This document shows positions 1 through 8,260 of a DNA stretch of 19,663 bases, piece by piece. Under the pieces are notes generated by a model. It did no database searches, was not told the origin of the DNA, and saw nothing but the letters and a program-made list of their open reading frames with translations. Numbering within the stretch: position 1 is the stretch's first letter; each line of letters starts with the position of its first letter. The DNA is taken from the NCBI GenBank assembly GCA_031418215.1, contig JANOXC010000156.1, positions 1 to 19,663 on the forward strand, in the 5' to 3' direction. The translations under genes and the position numbers were made by a program. Source of the DNA: JANOXC01 sp031418215 (GTDB taxonomy: Bacteria > Bacteroidota > Bacteroidia > AKYH767-A > OLB10).

Positions 1-94
1 CGTAAGCTGAAATGAAATGATCATGTGTTTGTCAGCAATTTACTATGACATTCCATGCGCAGGACACTTGGCCGAATAAAACAAATTCGCCTGA

Positions 95-1147
95 ATGAAA
101 TTATCCCAGTTCCGTTTTAACATTAATGAAAAATTATTAGCTACTCATCCGTCTGCAAACCGCGATGAGAGCCGCCTGATGATTGTACACCGCAAATCAG
201 GTAAAATAGAGCATAAGGTTTTTAAAGATGTGCTTGGTTATTTTGATGATGGTGATGTTTTAGTATTGAATAACACCAAGGTTTTCCCTGCGCGTTTATA
301 TGGCAATAAGGAAAAGACAGGTGCAAAAATTGAAGTGTTCCTGTTGCGTGAACTGAATCCTGAAAGTAAGTTATGGGATGTAATTGTTGATCCTGCACGG
401 AAGATTCGCATTGGCAATAAGTTGTATTTTGGTGATGATGATATGTTGGTTGCTGAGGTAATTGACAACACTACTTCCCGTGGCAGAACTTTGCGTTTTC
501 TTTTTGATGGCACCTCTGCAGAATTTCGCGACGTTATCGAACAATTGGGAAACACCCCCTTGCCTAAATATATAAAGCGCAAAGCAGAACCTGCTGATAA
601 GGAGCGTTATCAAACTGTTTATGCAAAACATGAAGGTGCTGTAGCAGCTCCAACAGCCGGCTTACACTTTAGCCGTGAATTGTTAAAACGGATGGAATTG
701 AAAGGTGTTAATCTGGCAGAAGTAACATTGCATGTTGGATTGGGAACTTTTCGTCCTGTTGAAGTGGAGGACCTCACCAAGCATAAGATGGACTCTGAGC
801 AATTTACAGTTAATCAACAGGCTGTTGATATTGTAAATGCCGCAAAAGCAAAAAAGAAAAATATCTGTGCTATAGGTACTACTTCAATGCGTGCTATTGA
901 ATCATCTGTTTCTACCTTAGGGGAATTAAAACCATATGATGGCTGGACAAATAAGTTCATTTTTCCACCGTATGATTTTAGTATAGCCAATATGATGGTT
1001 ACCAATTTTCATATGCCGGAGTCAACATTACTGATGATGACCTGTGCTTTTGGTGGTTATGACCTGATTAATGAAGCTTATAAAGTAGCAATAAAGGAAA
1101 AATACCGCTTCTATAGTTACGGAGATGCCATGTTGATTCTTGACTAA
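95..1147 (+). CDS. queA: S-adenosylmethionine:tRNA ribosyltransferase-isomerase (QueA)
   Basis: QueA transfers and isomerises the ribosyl part of SAM onto 7-aminomethyl-7-deazaguanine at tRNA position 34, giving epoxyqueuosine; it is cytosolic. The 350-residue product has about the usual family length and carries recognisable family blocks along its whole length: an N-terminal SRLM segment, GDVLVLNNTKVFPARL (about residues 53-68), PTAGLHFS in the middle, LHVGLGTFRPV after it, and a C-terminal TNFHMPESTLLMM block. The ATG at 95 fits the normal N-terminus (MKLSQFRF). No convincing Shine-Dalgarno sequence precedes it, as is common in Bacteroidota. The first 94 bases of the window are closed in all rightward frames, so no upstream gene reads into queA here. 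Identity is from family knowledge plus the visible motifs and is secure. Confidence 0.97.
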   Translation: MKLSQFRFNINEKLLATHPSANRDESRLMIVHRKSGKIEHKVFKDVLGYFDDGDVLVLNNTKVFPARLYGNKEKTGAKIEVFLLRELNPESKLWDVIVDPARKIRIGNKLYFGDDDMLVAEVIDNTTSRGRTLRFLFDGTSAEFRDVIEQLGNTPLPKYIKRKAEPADKERYQTVYAKHEGAVAAPTAGLHFSRELLKRMELKGVNLAEVTLHVGLGTFRPVEVEDLTKHKMDSEQFTVNQQAVDIVNAAKAKKKNICAIGTTSMRAIESSVSTLGELKPYDGWTNKFIFPPYDFSIANMMVTNFHMPESTLLMMTCAFGGYDLINEAYKVAIKEKYRFYSYGDAMLILD

Positions 1148-1254
1148 TCAATCAGTATCAGTTTCGTTTAAAATTCATAAGCTTTCCCTTTGCAACTTTC
1201 TGACTTGATATAATTGCTTAGTAAAGTTATTTGCAGGGCTAATCGAATAGTTAC

Positions 1255-1932
1255 ATGAATAAAAGTTTGAAACGTATTGCATTGATTGTGGCCGGTGGAA
1301 CAGGCTCGAGGATGGGTAATAATATTCCAAAGCAGTTTTTAGTACTGAATGGAAAACCTGTTTTAATGCATACCATCGAAAAGTTTCATGCAGTAAGTGA
1401 TGAAGTTATTGTCGTATTACCTCAAGAGTGGGAAATGCACTGGGAAAGCTTATGTAAGCATTACCATTTCACCCATCCAATAACCATTGTGTCAGGCGGA
1501 TCAACCAGGGCCTCTTCGGTAAAAAATGGCCTTGCTTTGATTCACAATGAAAGTATTGTGGCTGTTCATGATGCCGCAAGACCTTTGATATCGCAGGGGC
1601 TGATTACGAAATTATATATAGAAGCTGAGGTCCATGGAAATGCAATCCCTGTGATTCCCGTAACGGATTCTTTACGATTTCTAGAGGGTTCGGTAAACAA
1701 ATCTGTCGACAGGACGGCTTTTCGCCTGGTTCAGACACCTCAATGCTTCCTTAAAAGCCAACTGGAAATTGCGTATAATCAACGTGATTTTGAGCTTTAT
1801 ACTGATGATGCATCTCTTCTGCAAGCGGCAGGCACGGCTGTTCACCTTGTGGACGGTGAGGTGTCAAACATTAAACTCACCCATCCTGCAGACTTTATGT
1901 TAGCAGAGTATTATTTAAAATCGATCGAGTAG
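1255..1932 (+). CDS. ispD: 2-C-methyl-D-erythritol 4-phosphate cytidylyltransferase (IspD)
   Basis: IspD couples MEP with CTP to form CDP-methylerythritol, the third step of the non-mevalonate isoprenoid pathway, in the cytosol. The 225-residue protein is of normal length and begins with the nucleotidyltransferase loop AGGTGSRMG (residues 14-22) followed by the conserved PKQF. Further along are HDAARPL, the PVTDSLR segment, RTAFRLVQTPQCF and a TDDASLLQAAG block, all typical of IspD. It follows queA on the same strand after 107 bp. A possible weak promoter in that gap is TATAATTG at 1209-1216 with TTTG at 1189-1192, but the 16-bp spacing is short for Bacteroidota. IspD rather than an IspD-like polyol-phosphate cytidylyltransferase is the best reading because of these conserved blocks. 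Confidence 0.96.
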   Translation: MNKSLKRIALIVAGGTGSRMGNNIPKQFLVLNGKPVLMHTIEKFHAVSDEVIVVLPQEWEMHWESLCKHYHFTHPITIVSGGSTRASSVKNGLALIHNESIVAVHDAARPLISQGLITKLYIEAEVHGNAIPVIPVTDSLRFLEGSVNKSVDRTAFRLVQTPQCFLKSQLEIAYNQRDFELYTDDASLLQAAGTAVHLVDGEVSNIKLTHPADFMLAEYYLKSIE

Positions 1933-1979
1933 AACTTATTTCTTCAATTTGCGTAAAATTGTAAGAGACTAGCATGAAT

Positions 1980-2010
1980 ATTGCCTTGTCGATGTATTAA
2001 CACAACTTTG
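1980..2010 (+). promoter_or_regulatory. Candidate Bacteroidota-type promoter for the carboxypeptidase gene
   Basis: ATTG at 1980-1983 is followed after 19 bp by CAACTTTG at 2003-2010, one base off the TAnnTTTG -7 consensus of Bacteroidota, with spacing inside the usual range. Transcription would begin near 2014, giving a leader of about 55 bases before the ATG at 2070. The match is imperfect and has not been tested statistically. Confidence 0.3.
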
Positions 2011-2069
2011 TTTACAATAGTACGTTCACCTGACACAGGCTATTACTGCGTTATCGTATACTTGCCAAA

Positions 2070-3677
2070 ATGACCATTAAAAACAAAATATATATAATCG
2101 CCTCCAGGATTTTTTTATCCTTTGCTTTCGTGGCACTTTTTTTTGATACTTCATTTGCTCAGGAAATTGCCGCCACTAAATCAATTCCGGAACTCAAGCC
2201 TTTTGCCATGGATATCATCGGCAACCTTGTTCCTGATGAAGATGAACTGCGTGCAGGGTTGTTGTATGACACCAAACGTGGTGTTGTTGTTTGGCAGAAG
2301 GACATGGATGATGCATGGCCCATCGCTTCACTTACAAAAATGATGGTTGGCTTATTGGCTGTGGAAGATGTAGAAGCAGGAAGAGTGAGCATGGATGACA
2401 CCATCTATGTGCAGAACACTTACAAGAAAAGAATTAAGCGAAGAAAATACAAGATGTATAAAGTCACGGAAAGATATTTGTTCAGTGAACTTTTAAAGAT
2501 GGCGATGATACGTTCTCACAATGAAAGCACAGTGTGGATCGCGAAACATTGTTCCGGAACAGTTGAGGCATTCATCGAAAGAATGAACCAAATGTCTGCC
2601 GAATTAGGAATGACACGCACCCATTACAACAACACCAGCGGCTTACCTGCTCCCGGTGCTTTGGTTGACAACAGTTCCACCCCGCGTGATTTGTTGTTGC
2701 TGGCTCTTGAATGTTTAAAGCATCAGCAACTGATGGTAGTTACGGCCATGCCTTATGCAACAGTTAATAATGGCTTATGCAATATCAATTACAGGAATCA
2801 TAACGGCCTTACGATAAACTATACCGGCGAAGTTGACGGTATTAAAACCGGATATACCAAAGCAGCAGGATTTTGCATGGTGGCAACATCAGGTCGTGCA
2901 GATCACCGTTTGATCAGCATTACGCTTGGTGTGCGCAGTCCATGGATACGGAATGGTATAATGGCGGGAATGATGAATGAATATTATGGTGCCATTAAAC
3001 TGGGCAGGCTGGGTGAGGAAAAGCCGGACCTTGAAGCTAGTAATTTGTTTTTGGACAGCTTATCAAAAGGCCTCGTGGCTATAGTGCCAAGAAATGAATT
3101 AAAGCACCAGGACACTACTGATGTGGCCTATGCCTATACTTATAAAACAGAATTCCAGAAAGTAAAAAAGACCATTATTGTTCGCTCGGGAGATAATCTC
3201 AGTAGTATTGCTACGAAGAATAAATGTACGGTTGCAGAGTTGAAAAAATGGAATAAGTTGCGTTCTACAAAGGTGATGAAGGGCCAAAGTTTATTTGCTT
3301 ACGTCACCGTGAAGAAACGTATTCAGATTAAATTGGAGGTTATGCCTGATGAAGACGTTGCTGAAAATGACAGTTGTGTGGACGAGAATGTAGCGGTTAA
3401 AGATCCTGTTACAAGTCTGAAGAGTCATGGTATAGTTGCTGCAACACCAAAAACAGATTCAAAGAAATCAGTACTAGCCGAGGGAAAAAGTGTTAAAAGA
3501 GAGGATGTTGATTCTGTTATCCCAAAAATAATTTTGCATAAAGTACAACACGGCGATACACTTTGGAATATTGCTCAACGATATAATACCACCATCCAGG
3601 AACTCAATCGGGTCAACGGCATGAATGGTAGCCAGATTCAGGTTGGGGTAAAGATAAAAGTACCTGTGGCTTCCTGA
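2070..3677 (+). CDS. D-alanyl-D-alanine carboxypeptidase (peptidase S11) with two C-terminal LysM domains
   Basis: This is a penicillin-binding-protein-5-type enzyme, predicted to trim the terminal D-Ala from peptidoglycan stem peptides in the periplasm. A signal peptide is visible (residues 1 to about 31, ending SFAQ). The catalytic motifs are complete: SLTK at 87-90, SHN at 149-151 and KTG at 259-261. After the S11 domain come two LysM peptidoglycan-binding repeats, one at about 369-413 and a better one at about 489-531 (HGDTLWNIAQRYN), separated by an acidic/Lys-rich linker. The protein ends right after the second LysM, so the C-terminal amphipathic membrane anchor of classical DacA/DacC is absent and LysM domains probably supply the wall attachment. 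The start is the ATG at 2070; no strong Shine-Dalgarno is seen. Substrate preference (DD-carboxypeptidase versus endopeptidase) cannot be decided from sequence. Confidence 0.92.
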   Translation: MTIKNKIYIIASRIFLSFAFVALFFDTSFAQEIAATKSIPELKPFAMDIIGNLVPDEDELRAGLLYDTKRGVVVWQKDMDDAWPIASLTKMMVGLLAVEDVEAGRVSMDDTIYVQNTYKKRIKRRKYKMYKVTERYLFSELLKMAMIRSHNESTVWIAKHCSGTVEAFIERMNQMSAELGMTRTHYNNTSGLPAPGALVDNSSTPRDLLLLALECLKHQQLMVVTAMPYATVNNGLCNINYRNHNGLTINYTGEVDGIKTGYTKAAGFCMVATSGRADHRLISITLGVRSPWIRNGIMAGMMNEYYGAIKLGRLGEEKPDLEASNLFLDSLSKGLVAIVPRNELKHQDTTDVAYAYTYKTEFQKVKKTIIVRSGDNLSSIATKNKCTVAELKKWNKLRSTKVMKGQSLFAYVTVKKRIQIKLEVMPDEDVAENDSCVDENVAVKDPVTSLKSHGIVAATPKTDSKKSVLAEGKSVKREDVDSVIPKIILHKVQHGDTLWNIAQRYNTTIQELNRVNGMNGSQIQVGVKIKVPVAS

Positions 3678-3710
3678 TTTTTTTTCTGACCTTTGCTTCA
3701 GGATTTTTTT
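3672..3710 (+). terminator. Possible terminator after the LysM carboxypeptidase
   Basis: TCCTGA at 3672-3677 (including the stop codon) can pair with TCAGGA at 3698-3703, and seven T residues follow at 3704-3710. The stem is only 6 bp and the loop is 20 nt, so this is a weak intrinsic-terminator candidate supported mainly by the T-run. Confidence 0.35.
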
Positions 3711-3758
3711 AAGTTAAAGACATTGTCAATTCACAATTTTTAAATCTTGTTATCAAAA

Positions 3759-4322
3759 ATGAAAACTACTTCCATGAAGTTGATAGTTGTTATAATATTT
3801 GCAATGATGAATCTGCATTTATTTGCCCAATCAGAGCAAAAAACCAATTTGCCTATTGATGAAACAAGTAAGCTGATTACTTACGCAAAGGTGCAGGAAG
3901 TAAGCGGGGCAGGTAAAGATTCATTATATAACAAGGCTTTAAGTTGGTGCATGAATTATTTTGTGAACCCCGCTGATGTTGTGCGCGAGAAAGATCAGGA
4001 ACAAGGAAAAATTGTATGCAAGGCGCGTTTTAAAGTGATGAATCCAATAGATAAGAAAGGTGTTGCCACCGATGGAGGGTTGGTTCAGTACACTCTGAAA
4101 TTAATGTTTAAAGATGGGCGCTATAAATATGAGTTAACAGAATTTAATTGGAAGCAATCATCTTACTATCCCTGTGAAAAATGGATGGAGAAAACCAATC
4201 AGTATTACAAACCTGAATTTGATTACTACCTCACACAATTGGATGAAAAGGCCAAGGAAATTATCGCTGCATTGACAAAAGCAATGATTTCAAAAGGGCC
4301 GGTGAAAAAAGATGATTGGTAA
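3759..4322 (+). CDS. Secreted DUF4468-type protein of unknown function
   Basis: The product is a small exported protein of 187 residues with no assigned activity. A signal peptide is clear: MKTTSMK, a hydrophobic core (LIVVIIFAMMNLHL) and a likely cleavage after FAQ. The mature part matches my recollection of DUF4468, a TBP-like-fold domain widespread in secreted Bacteroidota proteins: an early strand with YAKVQEVSGAGKDSLYNKAL, a following strand with GKIVCKARFKV, then a YTLKLMFKDGRYKYELTEF hairpin. The ATG at 3759 was preferred over a TTG four codons upstream (3747); an ATG at 3774 would also leave a usable signal peptide. It lies 81 bp after the LysM carboxypeptidase and before a convergent gene. 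The assignment is by pattern recognition, and its role in the envelope is unknown. Confidence 0.8.
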   Translation: MKTTSMKLIVVIIFAMMNLHLFAQSEQKTNLPIDETSKLITYAKVQEVSGAGKDSLYNKALSWCMNYFVNPADVVREKDQEQGKIVCKARFKVMNPIDKKGVATDGGLVQYTLKLMFKDGRYKYELTEFNWKQSSYYPCEKWMEKTNQYYKPEFDYYLTQLDEKAKEIIAALTKAMISKGPVKKDDW

Positions 4323-4344
4323 TTTTTTTTCAAATTCAATATGC

Positions 4345-4376
4345 TAATAGAACAGGAATTAATTCCTGTTCTATTA
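4345..4376. terminator. 32-bp perfect palindrome between convergent genes, probable bidirectional terminator
   Basis: TAATAGAACAGGAATT (4345-4360) is followed immediately by its exact reverse complement (4361-4376). It lies in the 55-bp gap between the DUF4468 gene and the leftward amidohydrolase, 2 bp from the latter's stop codon. The position fits a shared terminator, but neither side has a clean U-tract directly after the stem: a run of eight T at 4323-4330 lies before it on the plus strand. Confidence 0.55.
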
Positions 4377-4377
4377 A

Positions 4378-5547
4378 TTAAAGAACCCTGGTAACAAGCA
4401 TTTCAGGATCAATGTTTATTATCCCCGGCTGCTTCCCTTTTTCCAATGAGCCATATTGCTTTTCAATACCCAAAAATTTTGCACCATTGATGGTTGCCCA
4501 GCTTAACATTGTATCAATTTTAATTTCAGGAAAATGTTTTTGAATGACTTTCATTTCATCCATCAGGTTCAATGAATGGTTACTGGCAAGGCTGTCAGTT
4601 CCCAATGTAATAACTGCATTTGCTGCTATTATAGATGGAATATCAGGCAACTTATTTTCAATATATATATTGGCATTGGGGCATAAACACCAGTAAAGGT
4701 TTTTAATAATAGTGTTGGCCCAGGTAATTTCATTTTTCTCTGTATAAGTATTATGCACTAACTGTACCCGATTACAATTGGGAAGCTGAGGCAGTACAAT
4801 TTTAATCGGTCGTTCTTCAAATAAAGGCAAACCACTAAAATCAAATTTCAATTTGGTGAATAAATCTGCAAGTGCTCCGGTTTTATTATACATGAATTGC
4901 ATCTCCTCCGCACTTTCCTGCATGTGGATGGTAACAGGTTCATCGTCTACATAACAGCTGTCTTTTAACAAAGTAAATAGACGTGGTGAAACAGAGTAGG
5001 GGGCATGTGGAGAAAGACTGCTGTTGCCTTGTGGGACATCTTTGAATTTTTCTTTTAGCAGATTTCCTTTGTCAATAATGTTGCCTGCTTCATAAGGATC
5101 TAGTCCGGTTAGTTCAACAAAGGTGTGATAATATAACCGACCCTTTTTTTTAATATTTAAGGTATGATGGAAATTGGAAATATCGCCAACGGCAACAATT
5201 CCATTCCGCAACATTTCTTGTTCTGCATCAATATAAGACTGCTGCATCACTTCTTCGTTAAAAGGAAACCGGTGTTGCAGCAACTGACTGATGAATCCTG
5301 ACATTCCTGTTTTTTCATTGATAGTGCCTTTCAGATAGGATAATTCCAGATGGCAATGCGAATTGATGAAGCCCGGGCACAACCATCCCTTAAAATGCTC
5401 CACTTTTTCACGATTGCTATCTTGCTGGCTGTATTGTTGCTTTGTCAGCACATCTGCAATTGTTCCATCTTCATTTAGGATTACAATGCCCTGCTTCAAG
5501 GGTGGACCTATAGCAGTGAAAATATTGTCAGCGGACAGAAATCTCAT
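4378..5547 (-). CDS. Amidohydrolase of the TRZ/ATZ/SsnA deaminase group
   Basis: This is a metal-dependent hydrolase of the COG0402 type, which deaminates or dechlorinates purine-, cytosine- or triazine-like rings in the cytosol. Counting from the ATG at 5547 (389 residues), the metal-binding HxH is HCH at 64-66. SPHAPYSVSP follows at about 179-188, an IHMQES block places a His near 208, QLVHNTY a His near 265, and LGTDSLAS the metal-binding Asp near 318. The INSHCHLELSY context and HAPYSVSP resemble aminodeoxyfutalosine deaminase (futalosine menaquinone pathway), but I cannot separate that from other members. An ATG nine codons upstream (5574) is possible. The 5547 start was chosen because MRFLSADNIF matches the usual N-terminus of this group. 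It is divergent from rlmN and converges with the DUF4468 gene. Confidence 0.85.
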   Translation of the reverse strand: MRFLSADNIFTAIGPPLKQGIVILNEDGTIADVLTKQQYSQQDSNREKVEHFKGWLCPGFINSHCHLELSYLKGTINEKTGMSGFISQLLQHRFPFNEEVMQQSYIDAEQEMLRNGIVAVGDISNFHHTLNIKKKGRLYYHTFVELTGLDPYEAGNIIDKGNLLKEKFKDVPQGNSSLSPHAPYSVSPRLFTLLKDSCYVDDEPVTIHMQESAEEMQFMYNKTGALADLFTKLKFDFSGLPLFEERPIKIVLPQLPNCNRVQLVHNTYTEKNEITWANTIIKNLYWCLCPNANIYIENKLPDIPSIIAANAVITLGTDSLASNHSLNLMDEMKVIQKHFPEIKIDTMLSWATINGAKFLGIEKQYGSLEKGKQPGIINIDPEMLVTRVL

Positions 5548-5579
5548 TCTGCAAAGAAAAGAAAGTGGAGGCATAACCG

Positions 5580-5587
5580 TATCTTTG
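5580..5587 (+). promoter_or_regulatory. Perfect -7 element (TAnnTTTG) upstream of rlmN
   Basis: TATCTTTG matches the Bacteroidota -7 consensus exactly and ends four bases before the proposed GTG start of rlmN. No TTG is visible 17-23 bp upstream, so the -33 part is missing or diverged. Initiation here would give an almost leaderless mRNA. Confidence 0.45.
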
Positions 5588-5591
5588 CCCC

Positions 5592-6641
5592 GTGAATAAC
5601 CAGTTAAAAGATATTAGGGCAATGGAGTCGGATGAACTCGTTGCCTTTTTCACCAGCCAGGGGGATAAAGCCTACCGGGCTCGACAGGTGTATGACTGGT
5701 TATGGAATAAGTCGGCACGCACCTTTGATGAAATGAGCAATCTTTCTCTGGAGCTAAGGGAGTTTTTAAAAACCAATTTCACCATCAATGCCATACGTAT
5801 TGATACTTCGCAAATCAGTAATGACAGGACGATAAAAAATGCATTTCGTCTGCACGACAATCATATTATTGAAGGCGTTTTAATTCCCACTGAATCACGC
5901 ATGACGGCCTGTGTTTCTTCGCAAGTTGGTTGCAGTTTAACCTGTAAGTTTTGCGCTACAGGCAAGCTTGAAAGACTTCGAAATCTGAATTTTGATGAGA
6001 TATATGACCAAGTCGCTATGATTCATCAACAAGCAATGGATAATTATCAAATCCCGCTCAGCAATATTGTTTACATGGGTATGGGTGAGCCGTTGTTGAA
6101 TTACAGCAATGTGTTAAAATCAATTGAGCTCATCACTTCTCCGAAAGGCCTTGGCATGGCGCATAAAAGAATTACAGTATCAACTGCCGGTATTGCCAAG
6201 ATGATTAAAAAACTTGCCGATGATCAGGTGAAATTCAACCTTGCATTATCATTGCATGCAGCCAATGATAAAAAGCGTGATCAGATCATGCCCATCAATG
6301 AACATAATAATCTGGAAGTGCTGGAAGAAGCATTGAGTTATTTCTGCAAAATGACAAACTCATCGGTTACTTTTGAATACATCGTTTTCAAGAACTTTAA
6401 TGATACTGTTGAAGATGCAAAAGAGTTGGCAAGATTTTGCGGCAAGATTCCAAGTAAGGTAAACCTTATCGAATACAATCCAATTGACGGCGAGTCATTC
6501 GTGAATACAACGGAAGACAGAATGCAACAATTTAAAGAAATATTATGGAGTCGCGGAATACAAGTGAACTTACGCAGAAGCCGTGGAAAAGATATTGATG
6601 CTGCCTGTGGTCAGTTGGCGAATAAGAGTGTTGCGAAATAA
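5592..6641 (+). CDS. rlmN: Dual-specificity 23S rRNA/tRNA adenine-C2 methyltransferase (RlmN)
   Basis: RlmN is a radical-SAM enzyme that methylates C2 of A2503 in 23S rRNA and of A37 in some tRNAs, using a methyl-cysteine intermediate. The radical-SAM cluster motif is present as C114-x3-C118-x2-C121 (CSLTCKFC), followed by GMGEPLLN for SAM binding. The C-terminal Cys in AACGQL (C339) is the expected methyl-carrying residue. The length of 349 residues is normal for Bacteroidota. The start is proposed as GTG at 5592 because the residues it adds (NNQLKDIR) look like the usual RlmN N-terminus; the first ATG is at 5622. The short distance to the TATCTTTG element also bears on this choice. It is divergent from the amidohydrolase and followed by a long non-coding gap. 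Confidence 0.96.
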   Translation: MNNQLKDIRAMESDELVAFFTSQGDKAYRARQVYDWLWNKSARTFDEMSNLSLELREFLKTNFTINAIRIDTSQISNDRTIKNAFRLHDNHIIEGVLIPTESRMTACVSSQVGCSLTCKFCATGKLERLRNLNFDEIYDQVAMIHQQAMDNYQIPLSNIVYMGMGEPLLNYSNVLKSIELITSPKGLGMAHKRITVSTAGIAKMIKKLADDQVKFNLALSLHAANDKKRDQIMPINEHNNLEVLEEALSYFCKMTNSSVTFEYIVFKNFNDTVEDAKELARFCGKIPSKVNLIEYNPIDGESFVNTTEDRMQQFKEILWSRGIQVNLRRSRGKDIDAACGQLANKSVAK

Positions 6642-6694
6642 TTGATATTTTTTTTAAATAATTATTGTGGCGGAGCTGTATCTCAAAACCATTT

Positions 6695-6855
6695 TGTCAT
6701 TCAGGAGGAAACTTTTTTAACACTTCCTTAAGTATTAATTAATAGTAGGAATGTTAGACAGTTAATTTTTTTTATTGTTGATTTTGTAAAGGATTAACCT
6801 TCTATTTCTATTGTGACATGAGGGGTGCATTTAAATAGATTCCTCCTGAAGGACA
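6695..6855. repeat. 161-bp stretch bounded by 16-bp near-perfect inverted repeats (MITE-like or structured RNA)
   Basis: The left arm at 6695-6710 contains GTCATTCAGGAGGAA, and the right arm at 6840-6855 is its reverse complement with a single mismatch (15 of 16 pairs; the inner 11 are perfect). The interior is AT-rich, without an open reading frame, and holds a smaller imperfect hairpin: TTCCT at 6724-6728 and AGGAA at 6747-6751 flank the palindrome at 6733-6744. Such an arrangement fits a miniature transposable element or a long-range RNA stem. No clear target-site duplication is visible. Confidence 0.45.
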
Positions 6856-6933
6856 TTAGATGAGTGAGACAAACAAAGAGGGATGGCGCACTTACCCCCT
6901 ATCGAATTTAGTAAATTAATTCTGGATTTGCAT

Positions 6934-6941
6934 TATGTTTG
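6934..6941 (+). promoter_or_regulatory. Perfect -7 element (TAnnTTTG) upstream of the MFS transporter
   Basis: TATGTTTG fits the Bacteroidota -7 consensus exactly and ends 17 bases before the TTG start at 6959. The region 17-23 bp upstream is AT-rich and lacks a clear TTG -33 element. Confidence 0.4.
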
Positions 6942-6958
6942 TTTCAAAATAAAAAACA

Positions 6959-8164
6959 TTGTTCAAAAAACGTTTCTCCTACATCACTCCCGTCATCTGG
7001 CTTTTGTCGTGGGTGAGTTTATTGGCTGATGTTTCCAGTGAATTGCTTTATCCTGTAATTCCAGTTTATTTAAAAAGTATTGGCTATTCATTTTTATATA
7101 TTGGTTTACTCGAAGGAATGGCTGAATTAACAGCTGGGTTAACTAAAGGATATTTTGGTAAACTTTCAGATAAGCTTCAAAAAAGGGTGGTGTTTATCCG
7201 CACCGGTTATGGCTTCTCTACAGTTGGTAGAATTATCCTGTCTTTCACGCATCAGCTTGCCGGCGTATTCCTCGCCCGTTTTACAGATCGATTGGGAAAA
7301 GGTATTCGTACTTCGGCACGCGATGCCTATTTGTCATCACAAACAACAAAAGATAAACTGGCCTCTGTTTTTGGTTTTCACCGTTCAATGGACACTTTCG
7401 GTGCTGTGCTGGGACCTGTTATTGCCATTATCTTATTGCATTTTTTCCCTGGTCAGTACACCATGATATTTATGATTTCCATTGTTCCTTCTTTGCTTTC
7501 TGTTGGAATAACTTTTATGTTAAAAGAAGAAAAGAAAGAGGCCCCAATATCTATTGAAGATAAAAAGATACCGGGATTCTTTTCTTATTTTAAATACTGG
7601 AAGGAAGCAACAGGTTCTTATCGTGCTTTGGTAGTTCCATTATTGTTATTTGCTGTTGTTAACAGTGCTGATGTTTTTTTATTATTGAAGATCAAAGCTG
7701 CAGGTTACAGTGACATCATGATGATAGGTTGTTATATCGCCTATAACTTACTTTATGCATTGTTGTCTTTTCCTATTGGTATTTTGGCTGATAAGATTGG
7801 AAGAAAAACAATTTTATGTATTGGTTTTATTTTGTTTGCCATTACCTACTTAGGATTTGCTTTGGCAACTTCCTTGTGGCATTTTTATGTTTTGTTTTTT
7901 GTTTATGCAGTTTTTGCCGCTTGTAATGAAAGTGTGGCAAAGTCGATGTTGGCAGCACAAAGTGATGAAAAAGACCGTGCTACTGCATTGGGTTTTTATG
8001 AAAGTGGACGAAGTTTAGCTGCATTAATTGCCAGTGCGTGGACAGGCTTAATGTGGTCTAAAGGCTTTGTTGCAATGTCGTTTTATATATCAGCATTCAT
8101 AACATTAGCTGTATTCATAAAAGTGATTGGATTTAGGAGCAAGAAATTAGAAAACAAATATTGA
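6959..8164 (+). CDS. Major facilitator superfamily transporter
   Basis: This is a 401-residue, multi-spanning inner-membrane transporter of the MFS type, with hydrophobic stretches consistent with about 12 helices. Recognisable blocks are LLADVSSELLYPVIPVYL near residues 22-39, a first cytoplasmic loop around KGYFGKLSDKLQKR, and ARFTDRLGKGIRTSARDAYL followed by FGFHRSMDTFGAVLGP, which mark a well-known bacterial MFS subgroup. The second-half loop signature is GILADKIGRK. The substrate cannot be told. The start is a TTG at 6959: the codon three positions upstream is a stop, and the first in-frame ATG lies inside the second helix region, so TTG is the only reasonable choice. It is preceded by a perfect -7 element and converges with ribE. 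Confidence 0.9.
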   Translation: MFKKRFSYITPVIWLLSWVSLLADVSSELLYPVIPVYLKSIGYSFLYIGLLEGMAELTAGLTKGYFGKLSDKLQKRVVFIRTGYGFSTVGRIILSFTHQLAGVFLARFTDRLGKGIRTSARDAYLSSQTTKDKLASVFGFHRSMDTFGAVLGPVIAIILLHFFPGQYTMIFMISIVPSLLSVGITFMLKEEKKEAPISIEDKKIPGFFSYFKYWKEATGSYRALVVPLLLFAVVNSADVFLLLKIKAAGYSDIMMIGCYIAYNLLYALLSFPIGILADKIGRKTILCIGFILFAITYLGFALATSLWHFYVLFFVYAVFAACNESVAKSMLAAQSDEKDRATALGFYESGRSLAALIASAWTGLMWSKGFVAMSFYISAFITLAVFIKVIGFRSKKLENKY

Positions 8165-8260
8165 ATTATTTAATAATCCGTTGCTAATTGTGTTAATGTG
8201 TTAGCTTTAGTGCATGCAGTAGCGTGGGTTGGATCGCCTAGTCGATTAATCGCCCTTTGC

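Larger units (their letters stand above)
6642..6958. other. 317-bp intergenic gap after rlmN
   Basis: No convincing gene is present. The gap holds a 161-bp inverted-repeat-bounded stretch (6695-6855) and, at its end, a -7 element for the transporter gene. A 19-codon open frame from ATG 6860 to the stop at 6917-6919 is too short to support as a gene. Several runs of T and A occur on the rlmN side, but no clear terminator hairpin follows the stop codon. Confidence 0.6.

Noticed and set aside
238..582. Minus-strand open frame opposite queA
   Set aside because: It lies wholly within a conserved gene and shows no domain or plausible start context.
6860..6919. A 19-codon open frame starting ATG at 6860 with an AAGGA-like sequence upstream
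   Set aside because: Too short, no recognisable similarity, and the apparent ribosome-binding sequence belongs to the right arm of the inverted repeat.
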